Shown here: piece by piece, positions 34,690 through 46,773 of the stretch | How positions within the stretch are numbered: the stretch's first letter is position 1 | Layout: each line of letters begins with the position of its first letter | Source: Odobenus rosmarus divergens | Taxonomy: Eukaryota; Chordata; Mammalia; Carnivora; Odobenidae | DNA length: 64,000 nucleotides | NCBI RefSeq assembly: GCF_000321225.1 | Contig: NW_004451010.1 | Location: 445,211 to 509,210 of the forward strand | Direction of reading: 5' to 3' | The notes under the pieces: generated by a model | Databases searched by the model: none | Told to the model about the DNA's origin: nothing | Seen by the model: the letters and a program-made list of their open reading frames with translations, nothing else | Program-made: the position numbers and the translations under genes

Positions 34690-36935
34690 GAGTAACAAAT
34701 AGAAAACAGTAAAAAATATAGTAGGTATGAACCCAACTATGTGGAAAACCCCAAACAATTGACCAATAAAAAGCACTCCTGGAACTAATAAGCAATTATA
34801 ACAAGGTTGCAGGATATCAGAATACGAGATTAATATACAAAAGTCAGTTGCTTTCCTATATACCAACAATAAGCAATTGGAATTTGAAATTTATTTTTTA
34901 TTTTTTTATTATGTTATGTTAATCACCATCTATTACATCATTAGTTTTTGATGTAGTGTAGTGTAGGAATTTGAAATTTAAAACACAACACCATTTATAT
35001 TACTATCAAAAATAAAAAGGAAATAGGTATAAATCTAACAAAATGTACACAGAATATATGTGAGGAAAACTACAAAACTGACTGAAGAAATAAAAGAAGA
35101 TCTAAATAAGTGGAGAGATAGTTCATGTTCATGGATAGGAAGAGTAAATGTTAGGATGTCACAACTATAGATTCAAAGCAATTCCAGTCAAAATACTAGC
35201 AAGTTACTTTGTGGATATTGATAAAGAAATTCTCAAGTTCATAAGGAAAGGCAAAAGACCCAGAGAAGCCAACATAATATTGAAGAAGAACAAAGTCAGA
35301 GGACTGACACGATCCAACATAAAGACTTAATATAACACTAACACTACAGTATTCAAGACAATGTAGTAGGAAAAGACAAATAGATCATTTGAACAGAATG
35401 GTGAGCCCAGAAATAGAAGTCCACAAATATAGTCAACTGATCTTTGACAAAGTTGCCAAGGCAACACTTTTCAACTAATAGTGCTGGAACAACTAGGTGT
35501 CCACATAAAAACAAAAGCAAAACCAAAAAACAAGGATCTAGACAAAGACCTTATACTTTTTCAAAAAAATTAACTCAAAATGGATTATAGGCCTAAATTT
35601 AAAATGTATAACCGAAACTTCTTTAAGATAGCATAAGAGGAAAATCTCATTGACCTTGGATTTGGCAATGACTTTTTTTTATATACAATATCAAAAGCAT
35701 GATTCATGAATGAAAAATTGATATGTTGGATTTCATTAAAATTAAAAACTTCTGCTCTGTGAAAGACATGTTAAGAGAATAAAAGACATGCGACAGCCTG
35801 GGAGAAAACATTTGTGAAATGCATATCTGATAAGGGACCTGTATGCAAAATGTAGAAAAAACTCTTAAAAGTTAACAATGAGGAAACAAACAATCAATTT
35901 AAAAAGTGGGCAACAGATCTGAACAGACAATACACCAAAGACCTACAGATGGCACAGAAGCATAAGAAAATATGCTTATCATCATCATATGTCATTAGAG
36001 AGAATTGCAAATTAAAACAACAATAACATATCATTACACACCTGTATGAATGGCTAAAATCTAGAACACTGACAATACCAGATGTTAGCAAAGATGTAGA
36101 ATAATGGGAGTTCTCATTCATTGGTGGTGGTAATACAGAATGAGAATGGTACAGCCAACTTTGGAACACAACTTGGCAGATTTTTACAAAGCTAAACATA
36201 TTCTTACCATTATGGTCCAGTGATCATGCTCCTTGGTATTTATCAAAATGACTGGAAAACTTAATGCCTACACAAGAACCTGCACATGAATGCTTTATAG
36301 CAGCTTTATTCATAGTTGCCCAAAGGAGAAGCAGCTGATATGTCCTCAAAAGATAAATGAATAAACAAACTGTGGTACATCCATACAATGAAATACTACT
36401 CATCAATAAAAAGGAAAGAGCTATTAAGCCACAAAAGGACCGAGGGACCTTTAAGTGCATCCTGATACGTGAAAGAAGCCAGTCTGAAAAGTCTAAATAC
36501 CATATGATTCCAACTATATGACATTCTGGAAAAGGCAAAACTATAGAGACAGTAAAAAAGAACAGTAGTTGCCAGGTGTTGGGGGTAGAGGACCAGGGAT
36601 GAATAGGTGGAAAACGGGGGAATTTGGGAGCAGTGGAACTATTTTATATGGTACTATAATGATGGATACATGATATTATGCATATCTCTAAACTCATACA
36701 ACTGTACAACTCTGTGTCTGTGTTCACACAGAGTGAACCCTAATGTAAACTATGAACCTTAAGAGTACAATATCAATTAATCAATTGTAACAAATGTACC
36801 ACACTAATGCAAGATGTTAATAATAATAAAGAAAACTGGGCAAGGGTGGTATATGGGAGGGAACTCTGTACATTCTGTTTAATTTTTCTGTAAATCTAAA
36901 ACTTCTCTAAGAAATAAAGTTTATTAATTGAAACA
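34690..36935 (+). mobile_element. Old L1 ORF2 part, sense
   Basis: TTGCAGGATATCAGAATACG, CAATTCCAGTCAAAATACTA, GAGGACTGACACGATCCAAC, TAGTCAACTGATCTTTGACA and CATCATATGTCATTAG trace ORF2 to the 3' end. Probably the same element as 33140-34640. Interrupted by an 82-bp insertion at 34894. No coding capacity. Confidence 0.8.
34894..34975 (-). mobile_element. 82-bp L1 3' terminus insertion
   Basis: T-rich start, TTATTATGTTATGTTAATCA, then ATTACATCATTAGTTTTTGA. Perfect 15-bp duplications GGAATTTGAAATTTA at 34879-34893 and 34976-34990. Extreme 5' truncation, antisense. Confidence 0.92.
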
Positions 36936-37199
36936 AAATATTCTAGTAACATCAAACATAGTTCTGTAATAAAGTAAAGTAGCTTATCTTATATCTGCAC
37001 CCAACCTACTAGGAAATATGGAAACACCAGAAGCATAGGAACCACAATATAACATTTCCAACTGTCACTATTATCTAACATTATTTGAAAAGTTTTAGCT
37101 AGTGTAGTGGCATATGACATAGAAATGATCGTATAAGGGAAGAAAAGCATTATTATTTAGAGAAAATTTAAATAACCCCCCAAAACTTATGAAACCCAA

Positions 37200-38960
37200 A
37201 GAGTTAATTCTGTATTTTTCCAATTTCTGTGATAGAGTAATATAATGGCAAGACGTAAAATAGACATTTTTTAAAAATCAGTTTTTCTGATATACATATG
37301 ATATACAAGTAATAAAATAGAATAGAAAAATATCCCACTCTAGCTAGAAACAAAACATAATAATTAAGGATAAACTTAATGGGAATTGGACGGGACACAT
37401 ACAAAGAAAACTTCAAAAATTCATTAAGAGTCCTAGAAACAGACTTAAGTAAAAAGTCAAATTATTTTCTAACTAGAAGACTATTTTTAAAATTAATGTA
37501 TTTATTAGAGTTAACACAGTCCCATTCAAAAATCCCATTACCCATGTAAATCAGGTGTGGGATTTAATTATCATAAGAATAACTTATAAAAACAAACAGG
37601 CAAAATAGCTTAATATTTTTAACCTGCCATAAAAGGAGGATTAGGGCTGGTAGATTTTAAAAGAAATAGTATAGAATAATTACATGGAAATAGATGTTTT
37701 AACCTTAAATGTGATGGAAAAAGTCCTCAAGGACTAACAGATTTAACTATATACAAATCTTAAATTTCTCTCATCCCAATTTTTTTATGCTCAAAGATTT
37801 AAGGAACTACAGCAAATGTTAAGTGGTTTAAGTGGTTATTTTGGATCATTTTTACTTTATGAGTTTCCAGGTATTCTACAGTGATCATACTTAGGGGGGA
37901 AAGTTTATTTTTAACAATATATAAAAAAATTAATTGACAAACTACATACTAAGCAGATGTTAATGGTAAAATAGGATGCCTATAAGTTCATGACCACAAC
38001 ACATAAAAAACTCATACAAATCTTTTAAATGATTCCCAAAATACATAGGCAGAGGACATGATCAAGAAACACATAGAATATCACAGATAGCTGATAAACA
38101 AATAACAAAAACAATATTCAACCTTACTAATGGTCAAATATATACACATTTTAAGATAAGAGATTGTCCATCAAATTAATGAAGAATTTAAAAAATAATA
38201 TTCTCTGTTGGCATGGATTCGATGAAATAGATTTTACTTTTATATATTGCTTGCAGAATGTTAATTATTGAACATTTCAGGAAATTTACTTGACTTCATG
38301 ACCAAATAATGGTACCATTTCAGACTCTGTTCTAAGGGAGAAAATGCAGAATACACACAGACTTCTGCACAGACATGTTTCTTTCAGTGTGTTTATAATA
38401 GTGTAGAAACACATTCTGAGGGGAATTCACAAATTTAAAAATATTATACATAATGTTTAATAAGCCATAACTGAAAAGCAACACGGACCTCTTAATACCT
38501 TTAAAAACTATACTATTGAGTAGAGACGACATATGTCACCCCTGCATACCAGCCTTGCAGTCCTATCATTCCAATGTTTATCTCAGCTATTTGACAATAC
38601 CACCTGATATTACAGACCTTAACATTCACTGATAAAGAGTCTAACATGCATATGATAAATCCAGTAAAGTAAAATTGTACTGTAAAGAAGATAAAGAAGC
38701 AATATAAATGTCTGGTATTAAGAATATGACTAATTTATGGTACTGCAGAATATGAGATAAATGGAATGTTATGTAGCTGTTGGACAATTTGTTAGGAAGT
38801 GTTTATAATAACATGGTAAAATGTCTATATTCAGAATAGAATCGTAAGTGTAAAACAGGGAGATATAAAGTTATTTGTAAGTATGCTCCCACAACAAAAC
38901 TAGAAGGAAATATACAAGAATATTTACAGTGTCGCCTCTGAATGGTAGAATTATGGATAA
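37200..38960 (+). mobile_element. Possible old L1 fragment, sense
   Basis: AGTCCCATTCAAAAATCCC, GGATTAGGGCTGGTAGATTT and ACCTTACTAATGGTCAAATA look like a very old L1 ORF2 (L1ME/HAL1 grade). Divergence is high and boundaries are uncertain. Confidence 0.4.
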
Positions 38961-40008
38961 TGTACTTAATCTTTTTTTTTCATACTTTTCAAATAATTAA
39001 AATGAACATTACTGACTGTAACAATTCAGAAAACAGTTTAAGATAACCAACCATAGCACACTTTGCTTTCCATTACTACATTTTTTAAAGGTGAGGTATT
39101 CACAAAATTGTTATGGAGTATAATCTCACAGATAATTTTAACTATCTTGTTATTTTCTGAATCTAAGAAAACACGTTCTTCCTACTATCTTTCCAGAAAG
39201 GTGAAATAGTGCAAGTATTTTCTTTGAATGGCTGGAGAAATAGCATTATATTGTAGTTGCTAAATAAGTATTAATCTATCTAAAATAATTCTAGCCAGTT
39301 AAATGGATTCCACACACTAAAAAGATCCTTTTGGTTTAGCCAATTTAATGTTTATGCAATAAACTGAATATTCAATATTTGTCTACTTAAAATTATACTA
39401 TTCAGTATTACAGTGACCAGGATTCCAATAAAAGTCCCAACATCCATTTTATTCCACCTTAATGATTAAATCATATGGGTAAACATTGTTATATCTGTTC
39501 ATGTAAACCAGAGAAATTGTTGAACTGGATTCACTACCATGATAAAGTGTGACATCAAGCAAATTCTAACATATTTTTATTTCATTGGAGACCATATATT
39601 TGCTTCTTTAAAAATGCTATTTTGTCTGTCACGTATTTGCCATGAATATCCGGTAGAAATATAATTGTCATGTCCATCCAATAAGATAACTTTTGAAAGC
39701 CCTTAGCATGATATTTGATACTTATTAGGAGCTTCATAAATGTTTATTGAATGGACGAGTGAATTAAGGAATGAAAGCATGAAAGGTACTGTCCTTTCTT
39801 TCCTTTTCTTTTGAATCCCAGCATAGCCTTCTAGTCAACACACACGCAACAGATGAATCAACTCTAAAGTTGTAATTGTTTATACAAAAAAGTTGATAAA
39901 TGTATTATGTGTTCTATTACATATTATATATTAAAAATTCCATATTTAGATGCATACGTTAATCGGAATACAGTGTAAACTTTGATTCTCAGATCTTAAA
40001 TTTTGTAG
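38961..40008. other. Intron sequence upstream of exon 8
   Basis: A trace like an L2/MIR terminus lies near 39700-39760 (AAATGTTTATTGAATG). Nothing else is recognised. Confidence 0.45.
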
Positions 40009-40062
40009 GGACCACGAGGGTTGCAAGGGGATGCTGGACCTCCTGGAGAAATGGGTGCTCAG
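40009..40062 (+). CDS. COL24A1: Collagen helix exon 8 of window (54 bp)
   Basis: Encodes GPRGLQGDAGPPGEMGAQ, six perfect triplets, phase 0. The acceptor is CTTAAATTTTGTAG with a weak pyrimidine tract. The donor is CAG|GTAACT, departing from consensus at the +6 side only slightly. One Y-position proline. A young antisense L1 begins about 210 bp downstream of its donor. Isolated by introns of 10 and 6.2 kb. Confidence 0.95.
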
Positions 40063-40271
40063 GTAACTTTTTTTGTGGCTCTTTTTTGTTATTTCATCAA
40101 TACCCAATACTTTTTGTAAGACTTCTCAAGGTAAAGTTGATACATTAGGTATATATTTAAAGAATAATTCTGTAGTGTTGTGTTTCGTATTCAGAAAATA
40201 AAGCCTAAAATTCCATTAAAAGTAGGGAAGACTGTTTTATGAATCTAATTTTATACACACAAAGTTCTCTT

Positions 40272-41620
40272 TTTTGAAGTTTTTACTTAAATTCCAGTTA
40301 GTTGACATACAGTATAATATTAGTCTCGGGTGTACAATTTAGTGATTCAACACTTACGTACAACACCCACTGCTCATCACAACAAATGCATTCCTGAATC
40401 CCCATCACCTATTTCACCCATTTCCTCACCCACCTCCCCTCTGGTAACCATCAATTTGTTTTCTATAGTTAAAATTGTTTTTTGGTTTTCCTCTCTCTTT
40501 TTTCTCCTGTGAACATTTGTTTTGTTTCTTAAATCACACATATGAGTGAAATCATATGGCATTTGTCTTTCTCTGACTTATTTCGCTTAGCATAATACTC
40601 TCTAGCCCCATCCACATCGTTGCAAATGGCAAGATTTCATTCCTTTGGGGCACCTGGGTGCCTCAGTCAGTTAAGCATCTGCCTTTGGCTCAGGTCATGA
40701 TCCCAGGGTCCTGGGATCGAGCCCCGCGTCGGGCTCCCTGCTCTGCGGGAAGCCTGCTTCTCCCTCTCCCACGCTCCCTGCTTGTGTTCCTTCTCTCGCT
40801 GTGTCTCTCTCTGTCAAATAAATAAATAAAATCTTTAAAAAAAAAAAAGATTTCATTCTTTTGGATGACTGAGTAGTATTCCATTGTATATATACACCAC
40901 ATCTTTTTTACCCATTCATCAGTTGATGGACATTTGGGCTCTTTTCATAATTTGGCTATTGTTGATAATGCTGCTATAAACACTGGAGTGCATGTATCCC
41001 TTTGAATTAGTATTTTTGTATTCTTTGGCTAAATACCTAGCAGTGCAATTGCTGGAAGGTTAGTTCTGTTTTCAACTTTTTGAGGAAACTCCATACTGTT
41101 TTCCAGAGTGACTGTACCAGTTTGCATTCCCACCAACAGTGTATGAAGGTTCTTCTTTCTCTGTATCCTCACCAACATCTCTTGTTTCTTCTGTTATTAA
41201 TTTGCTATTCTGAGTGGTGTGAGGTGATATGTCATTGTAATTTTGATTTGCATTTCCCTGATAAGTGATGTTGAGTATGTTTTCATGTGTCTGCGGGCCA
41301 TCTGTATGTCTTGGAAAAATGTCTGTTCATGTCTTCTACCCATTTTTTAACTGGATTATTTGGTTTTGGGGTGTTGAGTTTTGTAAGTTCTTTATATATT
41401 TTGGATACTCACCCTTTATCAGATAATGTCATTTGCAAATATCTTCTCCCATTCCTTAGGTTGCCTTTTAGTTCTGTTGATTGTTCCCTTTGCTCTGCAG
41501 AAGCTTTTTATTTTGATGAAGTTCCAAAAGTTTATTTTTGCTTTTGTTTCCCTTGCCACAGTAGACATATTTGCATAGTTGCTACAGCCTATGTCAAGGA
41601 GGTTACTGCCTGTACACATG
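40272..41620 (-). mobile_element. L1 3' part, antisense, with nested SINE
   Basis: TTCCAGTTAGTTGACATACA, GGTAACCATCAATTTG, GGATGACTGAGTAGTATTCC, CCACCAACAGTGTATGAAGG and TTTGATTTGCATTTCCCTGA run from the 3' UTR into ORF2. AAGTTCTCTT flanks it at 40262-40271 and 41621-41630. Confidence 0.9.
40647..40846 (+). mobile_element. Can-SINE nested in L1
   Basis: GGGGCACCTGGGTGCCTCAG, GGTCCTGGGATCGAGCC, CT-rich stretch and A-rich tail. Duplications AAGATTTCATTCCTTT and AAGATTTCATTCTTTT flank it. It entered the same L1 motif as the SINE at 22000 but in opposite orientation relative to the gene. Confidence 0.95.
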
Positions 41621-41758
41621 AAGTTCTCTTAACAGCCCATTTAAATGACAACAAAAAGTGAATAACACTTACCCTTCGCTCATTTAGAGTTACCTTGATA
41701 ACCCTTCACTCTAAGATGTTATATCTCCTTTATAGAAGAATATTAAGAAGTGACCCCT

Positions 41759-41951
41759 GGACTGTCTGGGTGATACAGTCGGTTATGTGTCCAACTCTTC
41801 ATTTCGGCTCAGGTCATGATCTCAGGGTACTGGGATCAAGCCCCGCATCAGGCTCCGTATTCAGCAGGGAGTCAGCTTGAGGATTGTCTCTCCCTGCTTC
41901 CCTCCACTCACACACTGTCTCTCAAATAAATAAACAAATCTTTTTTAAAAA
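41759..41951 (+). mobile_element. Can-SINE, diverged
   Basis: GGTGATACAGTCGGTTATG, CGGCTCAGGTCATGATCTCA and AAATAAATAAACAAATC tail. Target duplications AAGTGACCCCT at 41748-41758 and 41952-41962. Confidence 0.92.
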
Positions 41952-42099
41952 AAGTGACCCCTATTTAGGATATATTTTGGAATAATAAACTATACTCATT
42001 ATAATTATAAAATCCAATTACTTCATTTCTGTTGTTTGTTAACTTTAGCTGTAAATAAATTAGACATAAATTCCTCTCTTGGCTTTTGTGAAACTGCTC

Positions 42100-42850
42100 T
42101 CTTTTGATTCTGCTCTTTACCTTCTCATTAGCCTTTCTCAGTCTTGATGTGAAGCTGTCCTTCTTTCTCAGCCTAGCAATCGTATTATCACAATGACTTT
42201 AATTACCAATATTATTCTTAGAGCTCTCATCTTGATGGCTCTAACTCATGCCTCTCTTCAGCGGCAGTTACTGATTCCCTGTTGTCTTATACATATGCAC
42301 CTAAATAGCCCACATACATCTTAAATTCAAAATATCTAAACCAAACCCATCACTTTCCCACTGTTCTTCCTCCTTTTATTCCCATCTCATTGAAAGATAC
42401 TCCTTATGTCCAACAACCCAAAACTGAGTCTTCCCAGGCTCCTCTTCCTACTTTATTTTCTCCAGTCAGCCATCATTTCCCTCTGAAGGAGCCCCCACAG
42501 GCCCCACAGTGTCTCAATTTTATTCTTTCCTTTTCATCCCTATTGCCAGTGCTCTAGTCCTCTGCTCTTATTACATGTCTCCAGCAACTTCTATCATTCC
42601 TTAGCTAATTGTTGCCAGTTTCTCTTTGTCATATCATTCCTCCCCTTGGAATTTTTCTATAGCTCTCATGACCTTTAACAAAATGCCAACTTTTTAACAT
42701 GATAAATAATGTTCTACATTATCTGACTTAATGCAGACCTGTTCAGCCACATACCAATAAAGCTCTTCTCCTCCCCCTCGTGCTCCAGGTTTGTTGACCT
42801 ATTTTTAATTCCATGATTATGCCATGCTTTCTTGCTGTGCACTTTGTATC
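42100..42850 (+). mobile_element. L2 fragment, sense
   Basis: CATCACTTTCCCACTGTTC, CCCAAAACTGAGTCTTCCCA, CCTGCTCTTATTACATG-like blocks and AATAATGTTCTACATTATCT resemble L2 ORF-to-3' sequence. Diverged, non-coding. Confidence 0.5.
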
Positions 42851-42854
42851 CACT

Positions 42855-43700
42855 GGTAATACAAGGATGGCTGATATATGGTCCCTGACTCCTTTAGGAG
42901 TTTATAATTCATTCCAGAAGATAGTCATATAAAAGATTATTACATTACAGTGTATTAGAGCCAGTGATGGAGATATTCACAGGTCAGTATAGGAACATGG
43001 CAATGAGCATTTAATTCCACCTGGATACAGGGAAGAAGACGACTTGTGGGGAATGTGTGGTGGTGATGAGATGACTTTTAAGAAATAAGTAGGAGTTAGC
43101 CATATGAAAAGAGTAAATAAGGATAAGGAAATTCCAGAAAAAAGGAATAGTATGAGCAAGAACATACAAACATAAGGCAATATGGATTCTTTGAAAGTCA
43201 AAGCAAGGTGTGGTAATAGATGAAATTATGGAAAAATCGTTAGATCGTGAAAAGTTTTGTGTACTCTGTTAAGAAGCTTAAATTTTTTTATCTCATGGGC
43301 TGTATTAAGTCATTGTAAGATATGATAAGCAGAGCAGTGATAAAGTCAGATTTATTTTTTTGGACAATAAGATAATTCTAGCAGCTGCACAGAGAATATA
43401 TTTGAGAGGCCTGGAGTAAAGCCATGAATACCTACTAAAGGACCATTGCATTCAACTAGGCAAGAAACGATGGACTTCTAAACTAAAGTATAGGGATAGA
43501 AAGGGAGAGAAGTGGATGGATTTGAGAAATGTTTTTTATATAAATTCTGCAGAACCTTCATATTTGTAGAATATGGGAAGTAAAGGGGAAAGAGAAGTCA
43601 AAAAATTATTCCCAGATTTCTAGGCTGTGCAACAGGATGGTTGGCAATACCTTTCATGAGACCAAAAAGGAATATTAGGGAGATGGGGGTCATCATCTGT
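42855..43700 (-). mobile_element. L2-like, antisense
   Basis: GTAATACAAGGATGG, GGTCCCTGACTCCTTTAGG, AATTCCAGAAAAAAGG, AAAGTTTTGTGTACTCTG and AGCAGAGCAGTGATAAAG follow the reversed L2 3' order. Adjacent to a sense L2, so an inverted pair. Confidence 0.5.
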
Positions 43701-44064
43701 TCATCTGCCCAAGGTAATGGTTAAGAAGTAGGAGAGACTGGCTTTGAATCCACATCTGACTCAAAAATTGATGCTGATAACCTATACTATGCCACATCTT
43801 GTGAGCCTAAAGAAAGCTGAGAAAAGTCATACCTAATAACTAGAAGGGTTTGTTTTTAAAGAGTAGGAGATAAAAATTATGTTGTGATAAGGAGTAGGGG
43901 TTGAGTAGGTCAGTTGAGGCTAATTTGCTGGTTTAGAATAGTGGTTGAAGATAATGGGAGAGGGAAATGACTACAGGCAAGTGAAAGAGCAGATATACCT
44001 TACTAAAAGTCAAGCTTTTAGTAGGAGACCATGAATTTGCATTATATTGATAATAATGATGACA

Positions 44065-44312
44065 AAAACCCCCAATTATGAAGTACTTTCTATGTGCCTA
44101 GCAGTATTTATGTGCTTTGCTGTATTAATGGATTGTCACAACACCCTATGAGATAGATACAGCTATTATTTTCATTTTACAGATGAGGAAACAAAGGCAT
44201 AAAATGGTTAAGTAACTTGCTCAAGAGCAATAGCTAGGAGTCATGTGGTACAGCCTACATTTCAATTCAGGCAGTCTCTCTCCACAACCCATTGTCTTAG
44301 CCACTATGCCTC
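44065..44312 (-). mobile_element. MIR, antisense
   Basis: AAGTACTTTCTATGTGCC, TTTTACAGATGAGGAAAC, GGTTAAGTAACTTGCTCAAG and TCAATTCAGGCAGTCTC are the reversed MIR order. Confidence 0.82.
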
Positions 44313-44918
44313 TCAACATGTAATGATGCCACTTTGCACAAGTGTGTAATTTTTTCCCAGCAGTATTCAACTGGAAATAGAAATGGAGATGATTTAAAGT
44401 GCTAATTCAAGATTGGTATAAGAAAAGAAACAGCACAGAGTTCAGATCTTTATTAGAGTTCGTTTAAGAAAGGAATAAAAGAAGCCAAGAGGAGCTGACA
44501 GGTTGGGAGAAATTAGGAACCAGAGGAGATGTGTGACATTGAAAGCAGTTTTAATATGGAAGAAGTTCTAAGAGAGTTGGAATTCTCTCTCAAGATAGAA
44601 TATGAATCCTAAAGTAGGATATTAAATTCTGTCATTTCTGAGGCAGAACAGAAACCCAGGCAGTCTCACTTCATAATTTTTCCTCTTAAGTCCTGTACTG
44701 TACTGTCTCTTGTAACAGTAAAGAAGTCACAAAACTAACCCACAGAAGAATTTAAATAATGTAACTATTAAAAAATTATGAAATGATGGTAAAATGGAGG
44801 GAGAATAAGGAAACTAAACTTTTAGCAAGGTGATACATCGAGATGTAGAGGTATAATTTTTGAGTTATAGAAGTAACCACTAGGAAAACAAAAATTGTTT
44901 TATAAAGTAGTTGTCTCT

Positions 44919-45127
44919 GGGACTCCTGGGTGGCTCAGTCGTTTAAGCGTCTGCCTTCAGCTCAGGTCATGATCCCAGGGTCCTGGGATAGAGCCCTGCA
45001 TCGGCCTCCCTGCTCAGCGGGGAGTCTGCTTCTCCCTCTGTCCCTCCCCCTTGCTTATGTTCCCTCTCTCACTGTGTGTGTGTCTCTCTCAAATAAATAA
45101 AAGCTTTGAAAAAATAAAAATTAAAAA
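44919..45127 (+). mobile_element. Can-SINE
   Basis: GACTCCTGGGTGGCTCAGTC, CAGCTCAGGTCATGATCCCA, CTGCTCAGCGGGGAGTC, CT/GT-rich stretch and AAATAAATAAAAGC tail. Duplications AAAGTAGTTGTCTCTG and AAAGTAGTTGCCTCTG flank it. Confidence 0.95.
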
Positions 45128-46243
45128 AAAGTAGTTGCCTCTGAGGAATGGGACCGGGGCCTTTCATTATAATTCCATCTGTACTGTTGTGCATGGGTAG
45201 CTTTTATTTTAGAAAAAAAGCAAAGTGAATATGTATTGCAGAAGCTGAGTCAAAATGGAAAACTGAACTTCCTCTTATCTAAAATACTATGACATAAAAG
45301 ATACTCTAAGCTCTAATAGTTATAAGGAAGAATATCACCCATGGATCAAAACTACTGAGGAATCACTGAAAGATAGAAGGGAAACAGGAAGCTTTTTGTC
45401 AAGAGTGTCTTGTGAGTTAATGCTTTAAGCTACCCCTCCACTCCAAAAACATGGGAATTACAGAATACATGTGTGTTTTAATAGTTATGCATATACATGC
45501 ATACAATAAGTACACACACACAGTGAAAGAGAAGAGAAGAGGAAGGGGGAATGAGGAAGGTAAGAGGGGAGGGGTACACTTAGTGTGTTCAAACACAAGA
45601 TCAGTATCTCAGAAACAAACAAACAATACAACAGTAGCTGTAGGAGCTCCAGGCCTAGAGATAGCCAGAGGTTGCAAGAAGTTGTATGTTTTCAAGGTAA
45701 AAGGAACCAAATTCTCCCCACCTGGACCCGCCCACAAAAGGAAAGTGGAAAAGCTGCCATATACATCTTTTAAAATGTGAATTAATTCATATCATCTTTG
45801 TGTGATATTTTTTATGAAATGAATAAAGAAAACTGGACTTTTTAAAGGAAGTGTGCTCCAGAGGGCTCAACAGAAATGGATGGGAACAGTGAAAAGTAAA
45901 AAACACTGAGAATAGTAAGAATATGTGGGGAGGAAATTAGAAGAGGAAATGGGAGGTGGTTTGTCTTTGACCAAGGGTTAAAGGATGACGGGAAGAATAG
46001 AAGAAATTGGTCTTAAAAGTCCTGACTTCAGGTGATGTTATTTTGGCATTTGAACTGTTAAAAGATCACAGAATTATCTGGTCTTATGCCATCAAGTTTA
46101 TAAAGTGGAAACACAAATATTTTCCTGGACATACATCTCACCCTTGGGCTACAAATTACTATGATCTTCTTATGAGGTTGTTATTGCCTTTGCAATTGGT
46201 GAAGAAATATATACAGATGATGTGTCAAATCATTCTCTTCTAG
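45128..46243. other. Intron sequence upstream of exon 9
   Basis: Mostly unique. A purine-rich GA stretch lies at 45520-45575. A 109-codon open frame (45451-45780) has no splice sites, conserved motif or family resemblance and is taken as chance. Confidence 0.5.
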
Positions 46244-46297
46244 GGGCCTTCAGGTATTGAGGGAGACTCTGGTCTGCAAGGTGAACCAGGTGCAAAG
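46244..46297 (+). CDS. COL24A1: Collagen helix exon 9 of window (54 bp)
   Basis: Encodes GPSGIEGDSGLQGEPGAK, six perfect triplets, phase 0. The acceptor CATTCTCTTCTAG is good and the donor is AAG|GTAATC. Acidic residues in IE, DS and EP give it a net negative charge. One Y-position proline. Only 422 bp separate it from the next exon, and that intron carries a repeat-flanked block with a tetranucleotide microsatellite. Confidence 0.96.
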
Positions 46298-46408
46298 GTA
46301 ATCTTCCTAAATAGTAAAACGGTCTCTAAACTTTTACCACTGAATCCCCTGTTTGCCATGTTTTGGCAAATACCCATCATCTTGAAAAGCAAGTGAAGGA
46401 GAGCAGAT

Positions 46409-46450
46409 AAAAATGGGAAGTGTTTTCAAATGAGTCAGAAAAAAATATTG

Positions 46451-46509
<59 letters not shown>

Positions 46510-46628
46510 CTGAGTCTGTGTGTGTGAGAGAGAGAGAAAGAGAGAAGAAATACAAATGATAAAGCTAATGGGGCAATTAATTATCAATAAATTAATCTGG
46601 GGAAAAGAAAAAAAATGGGAAGTGTTTT
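46409..46628 (+). repeat. 184-bp block bounded by perfect 18-bp direct repeats
   Basis: AAAAATGGGAAGTGTTTT occurs at 46409-46426 and 46611-46628. Between them are (ATCT)n, a GT/GA stretch, AAATGATAAAGCTAATGGGG (like an old L1 3' end) and a final GGGGAAAAGAAAAA. This fits a retro-insertion with target-site duplication and makes up about half of the 422-bp intron. Confidence 0.75.
46452..46510. repeat. (ATCT)n microsatellite
   Basis: About 14 uninterrupted ATCT units, 155 bp after the exon 9 donor and 210 bp before the exon 10 acceptor. Likely length-polymorphic. Confidence 0.97.
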
Positions 46629-46719
46629 GAAAGCCCTATCCTCATGATACACCTTCCATAATTATTAGATATACTGTTTTAGTAGAAAAAAGTTTTAATC
46701 TTTCCCTTTGTTTCTTCAG

Positions 46720-46773
46720 GGAAATGTTGGACCTGCAGGCAATGTTGGAGTTGCTGGAGAACCAGGGTTACGG
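46720..46773 (+). CDS. COL24A1: Collagen helix exon 10 of window (54 bp)
   Basis: Encodes GNVGPAGNVGVAGEPGLR, six perfect triplets, phase 0. The acceptor CCCTTTGTTTCTTCAG is the strongest of the set and the donor is CGG|GTAAAT. Unusually rich in small and hydrophobic residues (two GNV, one GVA triplet) and low in charge compared with its neighbours. One Y-position proline. Confidence 0.96.

Noticed and set aside
45451..45780. 109-codon open frame on the + strand containing GAPGLE-like text
   Set aside because: Only one collagen-like stretch, no Gly every third residue, no AG/GT borders, and low-complexity purine-rich surroundings.
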